64,000 nucleotides of DNA, from the NCBI GenBank assembly GCA_024663395.1, contig JANFAH010000011.1:310001-374000 (forward strand), read 5' to 3'. Origin of the DNA: Pisolithus tinctorius. Its lineage: Eukaryota > Basidiomycota > Agaricomycetes > Boletales > Pisolithaceae. Positions 51,039 through 61,514 of this stretch are shown here, piece by piece; positions within the stretch are counted from its first letter, which is position 1; each line of letters opens with the position of its first letter. Made by a program: the position numbers and the translations under genes. A model generated the notes under the pieces. It saw nothing but the letters and a program-made list of their open reading frames with translations. It had not been told where the DNA came from and did no database searches.

Positions 51039-51380
51039 TTGGCGTTCTGTATTTCCATGCTCGAGTCGAGCTGCCTGCTACATCTTGCAAGTTTTCTTGC
51101 CCCATGCATCTTCATGCATACATCACAGGTGCCCCCAGTCGCTTTGACACGACTGGTACCGCCTAAACACTTCCCCGCATGCAGGCCAGCTGGATACCTT
51201 TGCTTGTTGTTTCAGTAGTGTGGTGTTAACCACCAACACATTCTAATCCCTTTCCTAACCTCATAAACTTGCTGCCAGCATTGCATGCGGCATATAATTC
51301 GGTTATTGTATTCCGCAGTTTAATCAGTTATGTGATACGTGTTACAATGCGAAGTGCCTACACAGTCTACATTGTAGCTT

Positions 51381-53862
51381 CTAGGAAACCATAACTACGG
51401 ATTGCGGTTGAGGGCTGATACTCATCCCACCGAACGACTCTCCGAGACCGCCAGCGTCCGAACTTGATCGTGAGTGACTGGGTATGCCGAGTCCACCGGT
51501 GGACGTGAGACCAACATCTGGTATCGTACTACTTAGTACGTAGTCGTCGCCGAGACCATCGTCCTCTTCAGCATCCTCTTCTTCCTCGTCCTCCTCATCA
51601 ATCGCAACAGAAGCCCAGTCACGGTACACGCCTTGAATGTACGAACTCGACCGAGGGAGCTTGTATGGATCAAACGGGAAAAACGTGTGCAGTTCTGTTT
51701 GTAAGAATTCCTCGTTGACAACCTTGGGCAGAATCGGTATGCTGCCTGCATTAAGATTATACTCTGAGCGTTTGTTTGCCTCGAGTATCGAGTAGCAGTA
51801 CGCAAAGTCGGTTGCTTTGGCGACACGGGCGAACTGCATGACGACGTTGGGCGAGCAGACCTTAGAACAGGAGTGTAAACATGTAGCGCGAGGCCTTTGA
51901 GTGGAGGGTAGCTCACCTTGAGCGGATTAAGTGGCGACGTAATCACCCGCTGAATGACGTTCAGATCACTCATCCATTTCTTCCCACTCTGGTACTCCTC
52001 CGACTCGTCGAATTCCTCCTCGAGATCTCTCCACCGGAAACAAAAGATCAAAAATACTGCCTGTGCAATGGCGTAGAACAGGCTGTGGTGTGCCATACTC
52101 GGTAGTTCCTCTCCTGCTTGAATGACACTATCAAACGCATCTAGATGGCTCTTCAAAAATGTACACAAGACGCCGACGACGCAACGCGTGGCATCGCGAT
52201 CTACGAACTGTGCACGGCTAACGAAGGAAGCGATGTAACTTGCTGCAGCTGCGCGAGTCACTGCCGGAACGTCCTGTCCAAGAAGCGCCTTTTCTACCAG
52301 AAGTCCCTGGAAGAGGTCGCTAAACTCCGGGTCTAGAGAAGAGTACCAAAAAATGAGGAACTGGGTGTATCGAGATTTGAAGGTACGAATGATGGTGCGA
52401 TCAAAAATGGCAAGCAAGGCGTGGAATTGTGCATCTCGCACGGCTCGACCTGCTTCAGCGGATATCGGCGAAGACGGGCGGGGAGAAGTGGGTGGCGATA
52501 GTGATGTATCGGATCTTGGAGATACGGTGACTTCCGCGGTCGAATGTAAGCGGTTAAAGTGGTCAAATACTACTTTCAGAATTGAGTCGAGTTTGTCAAC
52601 CATGTCTTGAATGTGTTGTGCGTTGGCCGGTAGATCCGGATTATTGTCTCCGCTGTCGTCGCTGTCATGGGATGAGAAGTCACTTGCGGAATCTTCATCT
52701 TCATCTCCATCCTCGTCGGAGTCTTCGTCCCCTTCCTGCCCAACGACGACGTCGAAGGGGTCAAATTCAAAAACGTCTGCGTTTCCTAGGCCGCCCTCTT
52801 CTTCCTCGAGTTCCTCAAGCTCTACCTGGATCTCAACCTGGGAGAGAAAAGTCAGCCAATCCGTACACCGCAAACAAACAAACAAACAAACAAAAAACAT
52901 ACGTCTATTTGCAAAGCACGGTCTATGATTAGTGCCAATATTCGATCCGACAATGCAGAGCAATATTCAGTTACTCGTAGCAGATTGCGAATATAGGTTA
53001 CTTGCGCTGCCTGAGGTTGACGCTTGTGAGGGAAATTACGGACGAGTAGAGGCTGTAGGGTTGACGGCAGTGTTGGGATGAGAGAGAGCAAGTGACCGAG
53101 GAGGTAATGTAGACGATCGTAGATGACTCTCCGCGTCAAGGGGCTTTCGGAACCCTCCGGTCCATTGGCATTGAGTGCTTGCAGTCCTGATTCTACCGGA
53201 ATATGAGTGGCATGATCTTGCATCCGAACCACGTTACGCACGGTATGTTAGGCCCTGAGTAAGCCTGCCAAGCATCAGGGAGAGGTATTCGGGCCTGGCA
53301 CTGAGAAGCATTCCGATAAACTCAGTGTATGTCTTCACAAATGTGGCATCCATGGTAGTCCACGGGAGGTTAACGATAGCTTCGACCAAGGGCGAATGGC
53401 GCCTCTCAAGTCGAGAGAGCACGTGTGACAGTGCCAGGATCCATAGTCGTAGCTGCGACGACGAGGTCGCGCTTTCCCTGGCTTTTCGAGGGTTGAATTG
53501 ATCGACTAGGTCATCGAAATCTTTGCTCTGACCCTATGTCAAGAGGGATCAGCGGAAGAAATGGCCCAGCACAGGATCGGACGTACGTCGAGCTTCCCCT
53601 GTAATGCTTTATTGATAAATGCGATGTACATATCCTTCTTGAACTGTTCATCCTGCTTCACTCGAGAATTGGTCGCAATTGGCCGTTGGATCAACAGGGA
53701 AATGGCATCGGCAGCCCGACAGTCGGGGCGTGGCGATTTCGATTTTGCGTAGCTTTCGATCGAAAATTTTGGACTTGGGTCTGTGTATCGTATTTGAGGC
53801 ATATATGGCCCGGCTTTTGGTGTCCGTTGGTTGAACTGCGAACGTGTTGAGTGGGGGTCCAT
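51381..53862 (-). CDS. RRN3: RNA polymerase I transcription initiation factor RRN3
   Basis: RRN3/TIF-IA links RNA polymerase I to the rDNA promoter factors and acts in the nucleolus. It starts at ATG 53862 (MDPHSTRSQFNQR). Diagnostic blocks in order: FDDLVDQFNPRKA, LWILALSHVLSRLERRHSP, LTRRVIYDRLHYLLGHLL, LIPTLPSTLQPLLVRNFPHK, TYIRNLLRVTEYC, LIIDRALQIDVEIQVELEEL, an acidic region, QFLIFWYSSLDPEFSDLF, SYIASFVSRAQF, AQAVFLIFCFRWRDL, KKWMSDLNVIQRVITSPLNP and LQTELHTFFPFDPYKLPRS. An acidic, Ser-rich tail closes the protein. Introns are short (for example 53586-53534); one contains a CAAA microsatellite. It is divergent from NDUFB9. Confidence 0.95.
52871..52895. repeat. CAAA microsatellite in RRN3 intron
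   Basis: Several CAAA units in an intron of RRN3 (TTTG on the coding strand), between the donor after ALQID and the VEIQV exon. Likely length-variable. Confidence 0.8.
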
Positions 53863-54022
53863 TGCAGCTCTTGACGTCCACGAGTAAATCACAAAAATTT
53901 TGTCTACCCCTCGCCGAGAAATTTGACCACGAATATTGTCCATATTTGGTAATTCCTGACAAATGTCTTCCATGTCTAGTTTTACTCCGGAGACGCGGTT
54001 TGCTCCATCTTCCAGACTAATC
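53863..54022. promoter_or_regulatory. 160-bp bidirectional promoter, RRN3 and NDUFB9
   Basis: Only 160 bp separate the start codons of two divergent genes. The minus frame is open across it, so an RRN3 start at 54024 is possible but would overlap the other gene's ATG and is less likely. Confidence 0.6.
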
Positions 54023-54562
54023 ATGGCGACGACACCGTTCTCGTCCGCGCACAGACTCTACGTCAAGTCGCTGTACCGGCGCATGTTGAAGAACGAGCTG
54101 GACTGGGTAGTTCGCAGGGATATCTGGCGTGGAAGGGCTTTGATGATTAGAGCCGAGTTCGAACGGAACAGGTGCGTTCGCTAGCTGCGTAAAGCATATG
54201 AGGATGCTCACGACACTATGCAGGGATGTGCAGGACCCGAGGGCCTTGGCGCAAATATTCGAGAAAGCTGAGGTTGAGTTAGCAGCGAAACAGCACCCAG
54301 ACCCTTACATCCGTGAGTAGACGACATAACATTCACAGCAGTCGGGCTCAATACCGTCCAGCACCTGCGATGCCCGGAGGGACCAAGTGGTAAGTGCTTT
54401 GAACAGTTTATGGCAGACTTGTATTGAATATACCTTTCTTTTCCAGGGAACGCAATATCCCTGTAAGCCCGTTGTTTTTTTCGCTAGTTTAGAGTTTCAC
54501 TGAACCCTTTGCAGCCCACCATTGCACCCATATACGACCACATCGCCGAGGGCCATCATTAA
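54023..54562 (+). CDS. NDUFB9: Complex I subunit NDUFB9 (B22), LYR protein
   Basis: Accessory subunit of mitochondrial NADH:ubiquinone oxidoreductase. Five exons (54023-54171, 54224-54312, 54362-54389, 54447-54462, 54515-54562) sum to 330 nt, an exact 109-residue frame. The family pattern is clear: SSAHRLYVKSLYRRMLKNEL with the LYR motif, WRGRALMIRAEFERNR, DVQDPRALAQIFEKAEVEL, KQHPDPYIPPAMPGGTKWER, then NIPPTIAPIYDHIAEGHH at the C-terminus. The 28- and 16-nt microexons are supported because only this splicing rebuilds the conserved PGGTKWERNIPP. It is expressed from a promoter shared with RRN3. Confidence 0.93.
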
Positions 54563-54938
54563 TCACCTCCTTGGCTGTGCATAGTTTAGTTGCTCCTCCG
54601 GCTTAACAAACCTGTGTCGGAAGCCTGATGTACTCCTGAACCACCGGGCAGTCGTACCACTACACTGCCATCTCGCTCGCAAAATGCCCAGATTGACCAT
54701 GACCTCCAGGGTTAGTTGCGAGTATGCAAGTACAACGTGAACAAGGTAATGGTTGCAGATGCGGTAGTAAGTATATGTCAGAAAGGCTCTATTCTGTGAA
54801 ACACGCAAGGATCCCTCGCGAGTCGGCTGCAATTCCTCCTGGATGTTCGCTTGATGATTGAGGCTCATCCAAGAAAGTCTTTGTTTTGTTTATTGTTTTG
54901 ATGCTAATTTAGAAGCTTACATGCGGTAACATATGTCA
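54563..54938. other. Intergenic, part of the P450 segmental duplication
   Basis: 376 bp downstream of both NDUFB9 and P450 copy 1. From about 54770 it matches 57960 onward (shared AAACACGCA/GACACGCA and GAGTCGGC blocks). No gene seen. Confidence 0.55.
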
Positions 54939-57033
54939 TCAGCTATCAACTCTCTTCCGGAACATAACCCTAACAGTGGGATCTGCTATGACATTCAAGT
55001 CCCAGTGGATACTCGCTGGTCTGGAGACCTTATCTTCAAACTTGACATCATACATCGTGAGGATATATGCAAGCATAGTTTTCAGCTCAGTGGCTGCCAG
55101 GAACCTCCCAGGGCTGTTGTGGAAGAATAGGTGAGTGTCGCCACTCCAAGGTAAGCACAACCATACCATGCATGCTTCCCATATCCGAAGGGGAAGTAGT
55201 CCTGATTCACTGCCACCATCTGATGTCTCCCGCTTTCGTTCCCATCGACGCGAAGTTTGGAGAATCGAAATGGATCGAAACATCCGGGATTTTCATAGAC
55301 AGTACTATCGCGGTGCATGAGATACGTCGGAACAGACAGGTAAGTCCCCTTCGGTATGAAAGTTCCGTCTGATAGAGTCAAGTCCTTCATTGCTTTTCTT
55401 TGTACGCTGGCTGGATGGTGCGTGCAATCCGTCAACTTGACAGTAACAATGGGCGGCCGTGAACGTACCCGAGAGGACATTTTCGAGGCGCTGGGTCTCC
55501 GCCAGAAAACTGTCAACTTTGCACATCATTGCGATCGCCTCCTTCGTCCACCCATGTTCCCTAATAATTGTGTCAACTTCCTCACGAAGGGGCCCTACAT
55601 ATTGCGGATAGGCTGCCAGGTTGTACAATGCTTGCGTGAAAGTCTATCACGACATCAAATCACATTCAAGGGGTAATGAACCAAATCTTACGTTCGAGGT
55701 CGACTGTTTTGGAACAGTCAACACCCAGGTAATGATCGTCGATGATGGGGAAAACGTACATGTATTGAGGCAAAGTTGATCGTCAATACACGCAAGGTCA
55801 ACTGCTTGGTCGTAGACTCTTGTTTCTCATCTATCAACCACTGTAGAATGTCGTTCTGCCTTGAACGGTCGGGGGATGAGTCAACTTGGACAAAGACTAC
55901 CACTCACGGGTTTGTTACTCCACTCGTCCCCATGCTCTTTCATACACCTGAGGCGTTCTTTGATAATCGGGTCGAGATGTTTTCTGGCGCGTTCGATACC
56001 TGCCGCAGTATTGGGTAATATTTTTGACACAAAGCTGGGGAGGTCGTGAATCCATTCTGGCTCCTCAGAACTGAAGGAAATAAGACACTCACGGTACCAG
56101 AAATTTAGGGAACATGTTCAAGATATTTGCATCTGTAGCCACGTCGACCGCAAATCGAGAGTTTAGATCGATCCAGTCAGGATCCCGACCTATCGCATAT
56201 CAATACCTAATAATTCACGGATGGGCCGACAGACCCGACTTACAAAGCGGTAGGCCGACGAAGACCCTGTTACTGGCTCTGCATACGATCTCGCGCATGG
56301 TGTCCATCGCCGGGACGCTCTTCCACGCTGTCAGGGGTGTCAGCGTCAATCGTAAAAGGATGATAGTTTGTCGAAGATACCATTATCCTTGAGGTCGAGT
56401 AACTCTTCAAATGCAGTGTGTACCTCGTCTTTTAAGTCGGGGTAGTAAAGACCAATATTACGGGTGAGATGTATCCGCGCAACAGAAACGTGGTAGGGAT
56501 TAGAGCTGATCTCACGGCCAATCAGGTGGTCGACCTTGGCAGTCTGCGTGCGCTTCCCGTCAGCGTTTCTTCGATCGGAACATGAATACACCTACTTCAT
56601 TTGCTGCCTCTATCAGAGATAGCTCGTCTTCTGTAGACTTCTTGATATCTTCCAGGTGACGGCGATCGATGATGACAATCCAGCGGTTTAAAGTCGGGAC
56701 TTTGAAAGGCGTTTCCTTGTACTTGCAAACTCGTCAGGATATCGCCTACGGCTCCTCACGATCTAACATACCTTAGCACGACCCTCCTGCAAGATTTGAA
56801 CAGCATTGCCCACGTACTTGAATGAGGAAATGAAGGACCCGAGCCAGGATGAGTATCCAAAGGATGGAATGTGGTCAAGCTTAGAGATATAAGCAGTATA
56901 TTATTTAGCACCACATTCGCGTAGAAGGGCAATTCCTCACGTTTGATGGCTTGCACAGCTTGAGCACGACCGCGGGAACAGTAGCGCAGATTGCGGCAGC
57001 AAGAATATGGTTTGTGGGGGAGATATCCATCAT
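54939..57033 (-). CDS. Cytochrome P450 monooxygenase, copy 1
   Basis: Starts at ATG 57033 (MMDISPTNHILAAAICATV, an N-terminal membrane anchor); exon 1 is 31 codons. Blocks in order: LDHIPSFGYSSWLGSFISSF, YKETPFKVPTLNRWIV, DHLIGREISSNPYHVSVAR, a C-helix-side RASNRVFVGLPL, IERARKHLDPIIKERL, the I-helix-like TINFASIHT, K-helix ETQR (ExxR), DGTFIPKGTYLSVP, FDPFRFSKLR and the heme loop FPFGYGKHACPGRFLAA. The heme Cys codon is split by a 53-nt intron (55114-55166). All GT-AG introns are short. It ends VRVMFRKRVDS. The I-helix lacks the usual acidic/alcohol pair (AGxDT), as in several basidiomycete P450s. Substrate unknown; I do not assign a CYP number. Confidence 0.87.
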
Positions 57034-58103
57034 CGCGCAGGAAAGCCATCGCAGCGCTGCTTTCCTTTAAGTAATTATAGCCCCAAGCCCCTGGAACTTA
57101 AACTTGCTGCCTTCACATCAGACAATGTCTAAACGAGGAACGTGTACACGTACCATCGTCAAATTGACAATCCGGGTTGTCGTCGCCGCACGAGGCAACA
57201 GCCGTCGGAATCATTTTTGTAAGATCAAAGTACCAGCTGGAGGCCTCGGATAAAGCACTATTATTGACCTAGGGATAACAGCAATCCCGTGTTTGCCTAA
57301 TTGGCAAGTAATACCCGAACGGTGTAGTTGCGATCGCGCGTGGTATGCATACGACCATCCGGTCCAAGCTGATAGTCGCAACGACTCCATTTTATTCTGC
57401 TTGGTTTTTGCCTGTTCTGAACCAATTGACACGTATTTCCGGTAACGCGTGGTCACGATCGTGTGTTCCGAGTAATCTTTTACTCAAGGGGTAATTGCGG
57501 TGTCGAGATGCCGCGACGGCAAATTAGTCCGTGCGGAAACTACAGGTGCCGAGCCGGGTCAATAACTTCGGCTGATCTATGGAACCTCTATTAGTCTCAC
57601 CGCGGCATTGCAGTTCAGCTGAGCTGAGGCTCTGTCTCGCGAAGATTTCAGTGATTTGCAATTGGACAAAGTTATAGCCTACACGCAGCTGTAAGGAACC
57701 GATTCGAAGTGGAAGGACCTACATCACTAATTTCACCAGGCTCCTACTCTATTTGTCTGTATTCCGTAACTGGGGGGAATGTACTGGGATGTACTGAGAA
57801 ATGAGAAGTGGGGACTGGGGTGCTACATATGCAGAAGCAACAGAAACAATCCGTAGAAATGAATGTAGAGGACTGGGCTCGCTCACGGAACATCCAGATT
57901 AACCGTAAGTCTTAGGTGTAGGTGCAGCAAGAGAATGCTTGCAGACATAGCAGTAGGCACATATATATGTCAGAAAGCCTCTATTCTATGAGACACGCAG
58001 CGACTCATCCCGGAGTCGGCCGCGATTCCTTCTGCATGTTCGCGAAATGATTAAGGGTAATCCAAAGGAGGTCTTTCATATGTTGATTTTCTGCTAATTC
58101 AAC
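57034..58103. other. Intergenic between the two P450 genes
   Basis: About 1.07 kb holding the 5' flank of copy 1 and the 3' flank of copy 2. Parts recur after 60430 and before 54938 as expected for tandem duplication. No other gene seen. Confidence 0.6.
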
Positions 58104-60178
58104 TTAAATGACTCTCTTCCGGAACATAACTCTAACGGTGGGATCTGCTATGACATTTAAGTCCCAGTGGATACTCGCTGGTCTGGAGACCTTATCTTCG
58201 AACTTGACATCATACATCGTGAGGATATATGCAAGCATGGTTTTCAGCTCATTGGCTGCCAGGAACCTCCCAGGGCTGTTGTGGAAGAATACGTGAGTGT
58301 CGCCACTCCAAGGTAAGTACAACCATACCATGCATGCTTCCCATATCCGAAGGGGAAGTAGTCCTGATTCACTGCCACCATCTGATGTCTCCCACTTTCG
58401 TTCCCTTCGGCGCGAAGTTGGGAGAATCGGAATGGATCAAAAGCGTCGGGATTTTCATAGACGGTACTATCGCGATGCATGAGATACGTCGGAACAGATA
58501 GGTGGGTCCCCTTCGGTATGAAAGTTCCATCTGACAGAGTCAAATCTTTCATCGCTTTTCTTTGCACGCTGGCTGAACGACGCGTGTAGTCCATCAACAA
58601 CTTGGTAGTAACAATGGGCGGTCGTGAACGTACCTGAGAGGCCTTCGAGGCGCTGAGTCTCCGCCAGAAAACTGTCAACCCTGTGCATCAATGCGAGCGC
58701 CTCCTTCGTCCACCCGTGTTCCCGAATAACTGCGTCAACTTCTTCACGAAGGGGCCCTACATATTGCGAGTAGGCTGCCAGGTTGTACAATGCTTGTGTA
58801 AAAGTCTGCCAGGACATTACATTACGTTCAAGGGGCAGTGAACCAAATCTTACATTCGTAGTCGACTTTTTTGGAGCAGTCAATAATCGGACAGTGAGTT
58901 GCGATGAAAGACGTACATGTATCGAGGCAAAGTTGATCGTCAACACGCGCAGAGTCAACTGCCTGGTCGTAGACTCCTGTTTCTCGTCTATTAACCACTG
59001 CAAAATGTCGTTCTGTCCTAAACAATCAGAGGGAGAGTCAGCGCCAACAAAGACTCTCGCTCACCGGTTTGTCACTCCACTCGTCTCCGTGATCTCTCAT
59101 ACGCCTGAGGCGATCTTTGATAATCGGGTCAAGATGTTTTATGGCGCGTTCGATACCTGCCGCAGTATTGGGTAGTATTTTCGATACAAAGCTATTCGGG
59201 ACGTGAATCTACATGGGCTTACAGAACTAAAGGAAACAAGACACCCACGGCACCAGCAATTTGGGGAACATGTTCAAGATATTTGCATCTGTAGCTACAT
59301 CGACTGCAAATTGAGAGTTTAGATCGATCCAGTCGGGATCCCGACCTATCACATATCAATACCTAATAAAACGTGGATGCCGACAGAACTGACTTACAAA
59401 GCGGTAGGCCGACGAAGACTCTGTTGCTGGCTCTGCATACGATCTTGCGCATGGTTTCTACCGCCGGGATGCTCTTCCACACTGTCAGCGGCGTCAGCGC
59501 AAATCATAAAGAGATGATGACTCGTCGAAGGCACCATTGTCCTTGAGGTCGAGTAGCTCTTCGAATGCAGTGTGTAACTCGTCTTTTATGTCAGGGTAGT
59601 AAAGACCAATGTTACGTGAAAGATGTATTCGGGCCACAGAACTGTGGTAGGGATTAGAGCTGATCTCACGGCCAATCAGGTGGTCGACCTTGGCAACCTG
59701 TGCGTTGCACTTCCCATCAGCGTCTCTTCGATTGGAACATAAATGCACCTACTTCATTTGCTGCCTCTATCAGTGATAGCTCGTCGTCTGTAGACTTCTT
59801 GATATCTTCCAGGTGACGGCGACCGATGATGACAATCCAGCGGTTTAAAGTCGGGACTTTGAAAGGCGTTTCCTTGTACTTCCAAACTAGTCAGGATGTC
59901 ATCTATGGATTGTCATATGACATACCTTAGCATAGCCCTCCTGTAGAATCTGAACGGCATTGCCAACGTACTTGAATGCGGAAATGTAGGACCCGAGCCA
60001 GGATGAGTATCCAACGGATGGGATGTGATCAAGCTTTAGAAGTACACGTAGTACGTTATTTTCGTGTAGAAGAGTAACTCCTTACGTTTGAGGACTTCCA
60101 AAGCTTGAGCGCGACGGCGGGGACAGTAACACAGATTGTAGCAGCAAAAATATGTTTTGTGGGGGAGATATCCATCAT
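58104..60178 (-). CDS. Cytochrome P450 monooxygenase, copy 2
   Basis: Tandem paralogue of copy 1. It starts at ATG 60178 (MMDISPTKHIFAATICVTV). It has the same order: FKYVGNAVQILQEG-type segment, DHLIGREISSNPYHSSVAR, NFASIH, ETQRLEGLS, an intron, ASVQRKAMKDLTLSDGTFIP, FDPFRFSQLR, and the heme loop GYGKHAC/PGRFLAA split by a 53-nt intron (58276-58328). It ends VRVMFRKRVI. Both copies keep the ExxR, FxxGxxxCxG and N-terminal anchor elements, so both may be active. Differences are spread evenly, including one-codon changes near ETQRLE. Confidence 0.87.
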
Positions 60179-61514
60179 TACGCAGGGGAGCCATCGCTGC
60201 GCTGCCTTCTTCCAAGTACTTATACCTCCAAACCCGTCTTTGTCCCTGGAACATGAATTTCACCTGCAAGACGCATCCAAAAATCACTGGGTACAAAACC
60301 TACTCGTTATGGGACTACTACCAACTACCTCTACATCAGATAATGTTCAAACAGGGAATGTGTGTGCGCACCGCCGTCAATTACAATCCGGGTTGTCATG
60401 TCCGCACAAAGCATCGTCGTGAAGGCCAAGCTGGGGTCAACGTGCCAAAGTGGAGCCTCGGATAAAGCACATCAACGATCTAGGGATGGCGGTATTAACA
60501 CAGTGCTTGTCAAGTAATACTTGAACGTTGTAGTTTGATTGCACATAGTATTGAATAATGCGGCTCATGCTCATCTGATCTATCTTCTCTGTTTGGTTCT
60601 TGCTTGTCCTGGACCAGCTGACATGTATTTCTGGTACGAGAGGTCGCAGTCGCTCGTTCGGAGCAATCTTTTACTCACAAGGCAATTGCGGTCTCGAGAT
60701 GCCGCAACTGGTTAATGCGTGTCAACGCAGCGCCGTCAAAAAAAAAAAGTGATCACGGATGAGAAACTAGGGACGCAAAGCTGGGTAAATAACTTCGGCT
60801 GCAAATATCACAGCTGCCTGTGACTGGGGTGTCAGTAGGAAGCTCCGCGGCACTCAAATTTCACTGAGGCTCCAACTCGCAGTCCGTGACGACTTCAGCC
60901 CTTTGCAGCCCTTCGCAGTTGGACAAAGTTTTATCCTACACACACCCACAACTGTTGCAAGTAAGAAATCAGTACATTCTTACTCCAGTTAATCTTTCCT
61001 GGTCGCTCGACCGTTTATCTAACCAGCTAGGTGGTAGTGGCTGACTCTCCACACCCATAAGCCACGTAAGCCATCCACATACTAGTAGTTCTGAGCCGTA
61101 AAAAAATTCGGAGGCGAACCAACTCACCAGAAATTCGTTGCATTTCAGCAGCTAGCATTGCATTTTCCGACGGTGCAGTTCATTGCTTAGCGCTTAGCAC
61201 TTAGTTGTGATGAAGAAAATCAATGCACGTGATTGACGCGATATTGACTTCTTTGTTTGGCGCTGTGGGTCCCAGTTGTTTGGCCCATGTTCGAGTTCGT
61301 TGCCTTGGATTTATCGCAGCTTGTGTTTGTTTTCTGGTTTTTTTCTGCTCTTCAAGACCTGGACGCTTTTTTACCGTAATAGCGCGAAGCCTACAAGCTT
61401 TTCTACAGGCTCTACCCTCACGAAGGCCTTACGCCACCTTACGCACGCACGCAAATCTACGCTCCCTCAGTCAGAGCAAATCAAATCGAGAATCGTCGAA
61501 CGAACTCAACCAAG
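60179..61514. other. Intergenic, divergent
   Basis: 1.3 kb between divergent starts. The left part belongs to the P450 duplication. The right part has a short A run near 60739 and CT-rich 5' flank sequence before 61515. No gene recognised. Confidence 0.55.

Larger units (their letters stand above)
54690..60760. repeat. Tandem segmental duplication of the P450 unit
   Basis: Copies are offset by about 3.15 kb: gene starts 57033 and 60178, gene ends 54939 and 58104. Similarity extends beyond the coding parts on both sides (57230-57340 with 60460-60560; 54770-54870 with 57960-58070). Confidence 0.85.

Noticed and set aside
53863..54024. Upstream start for RRN3 at 54024
   Set aside because: It would overlap the NDUFB9 start codon; the ATG at 53862 gives a natural N-terminus.
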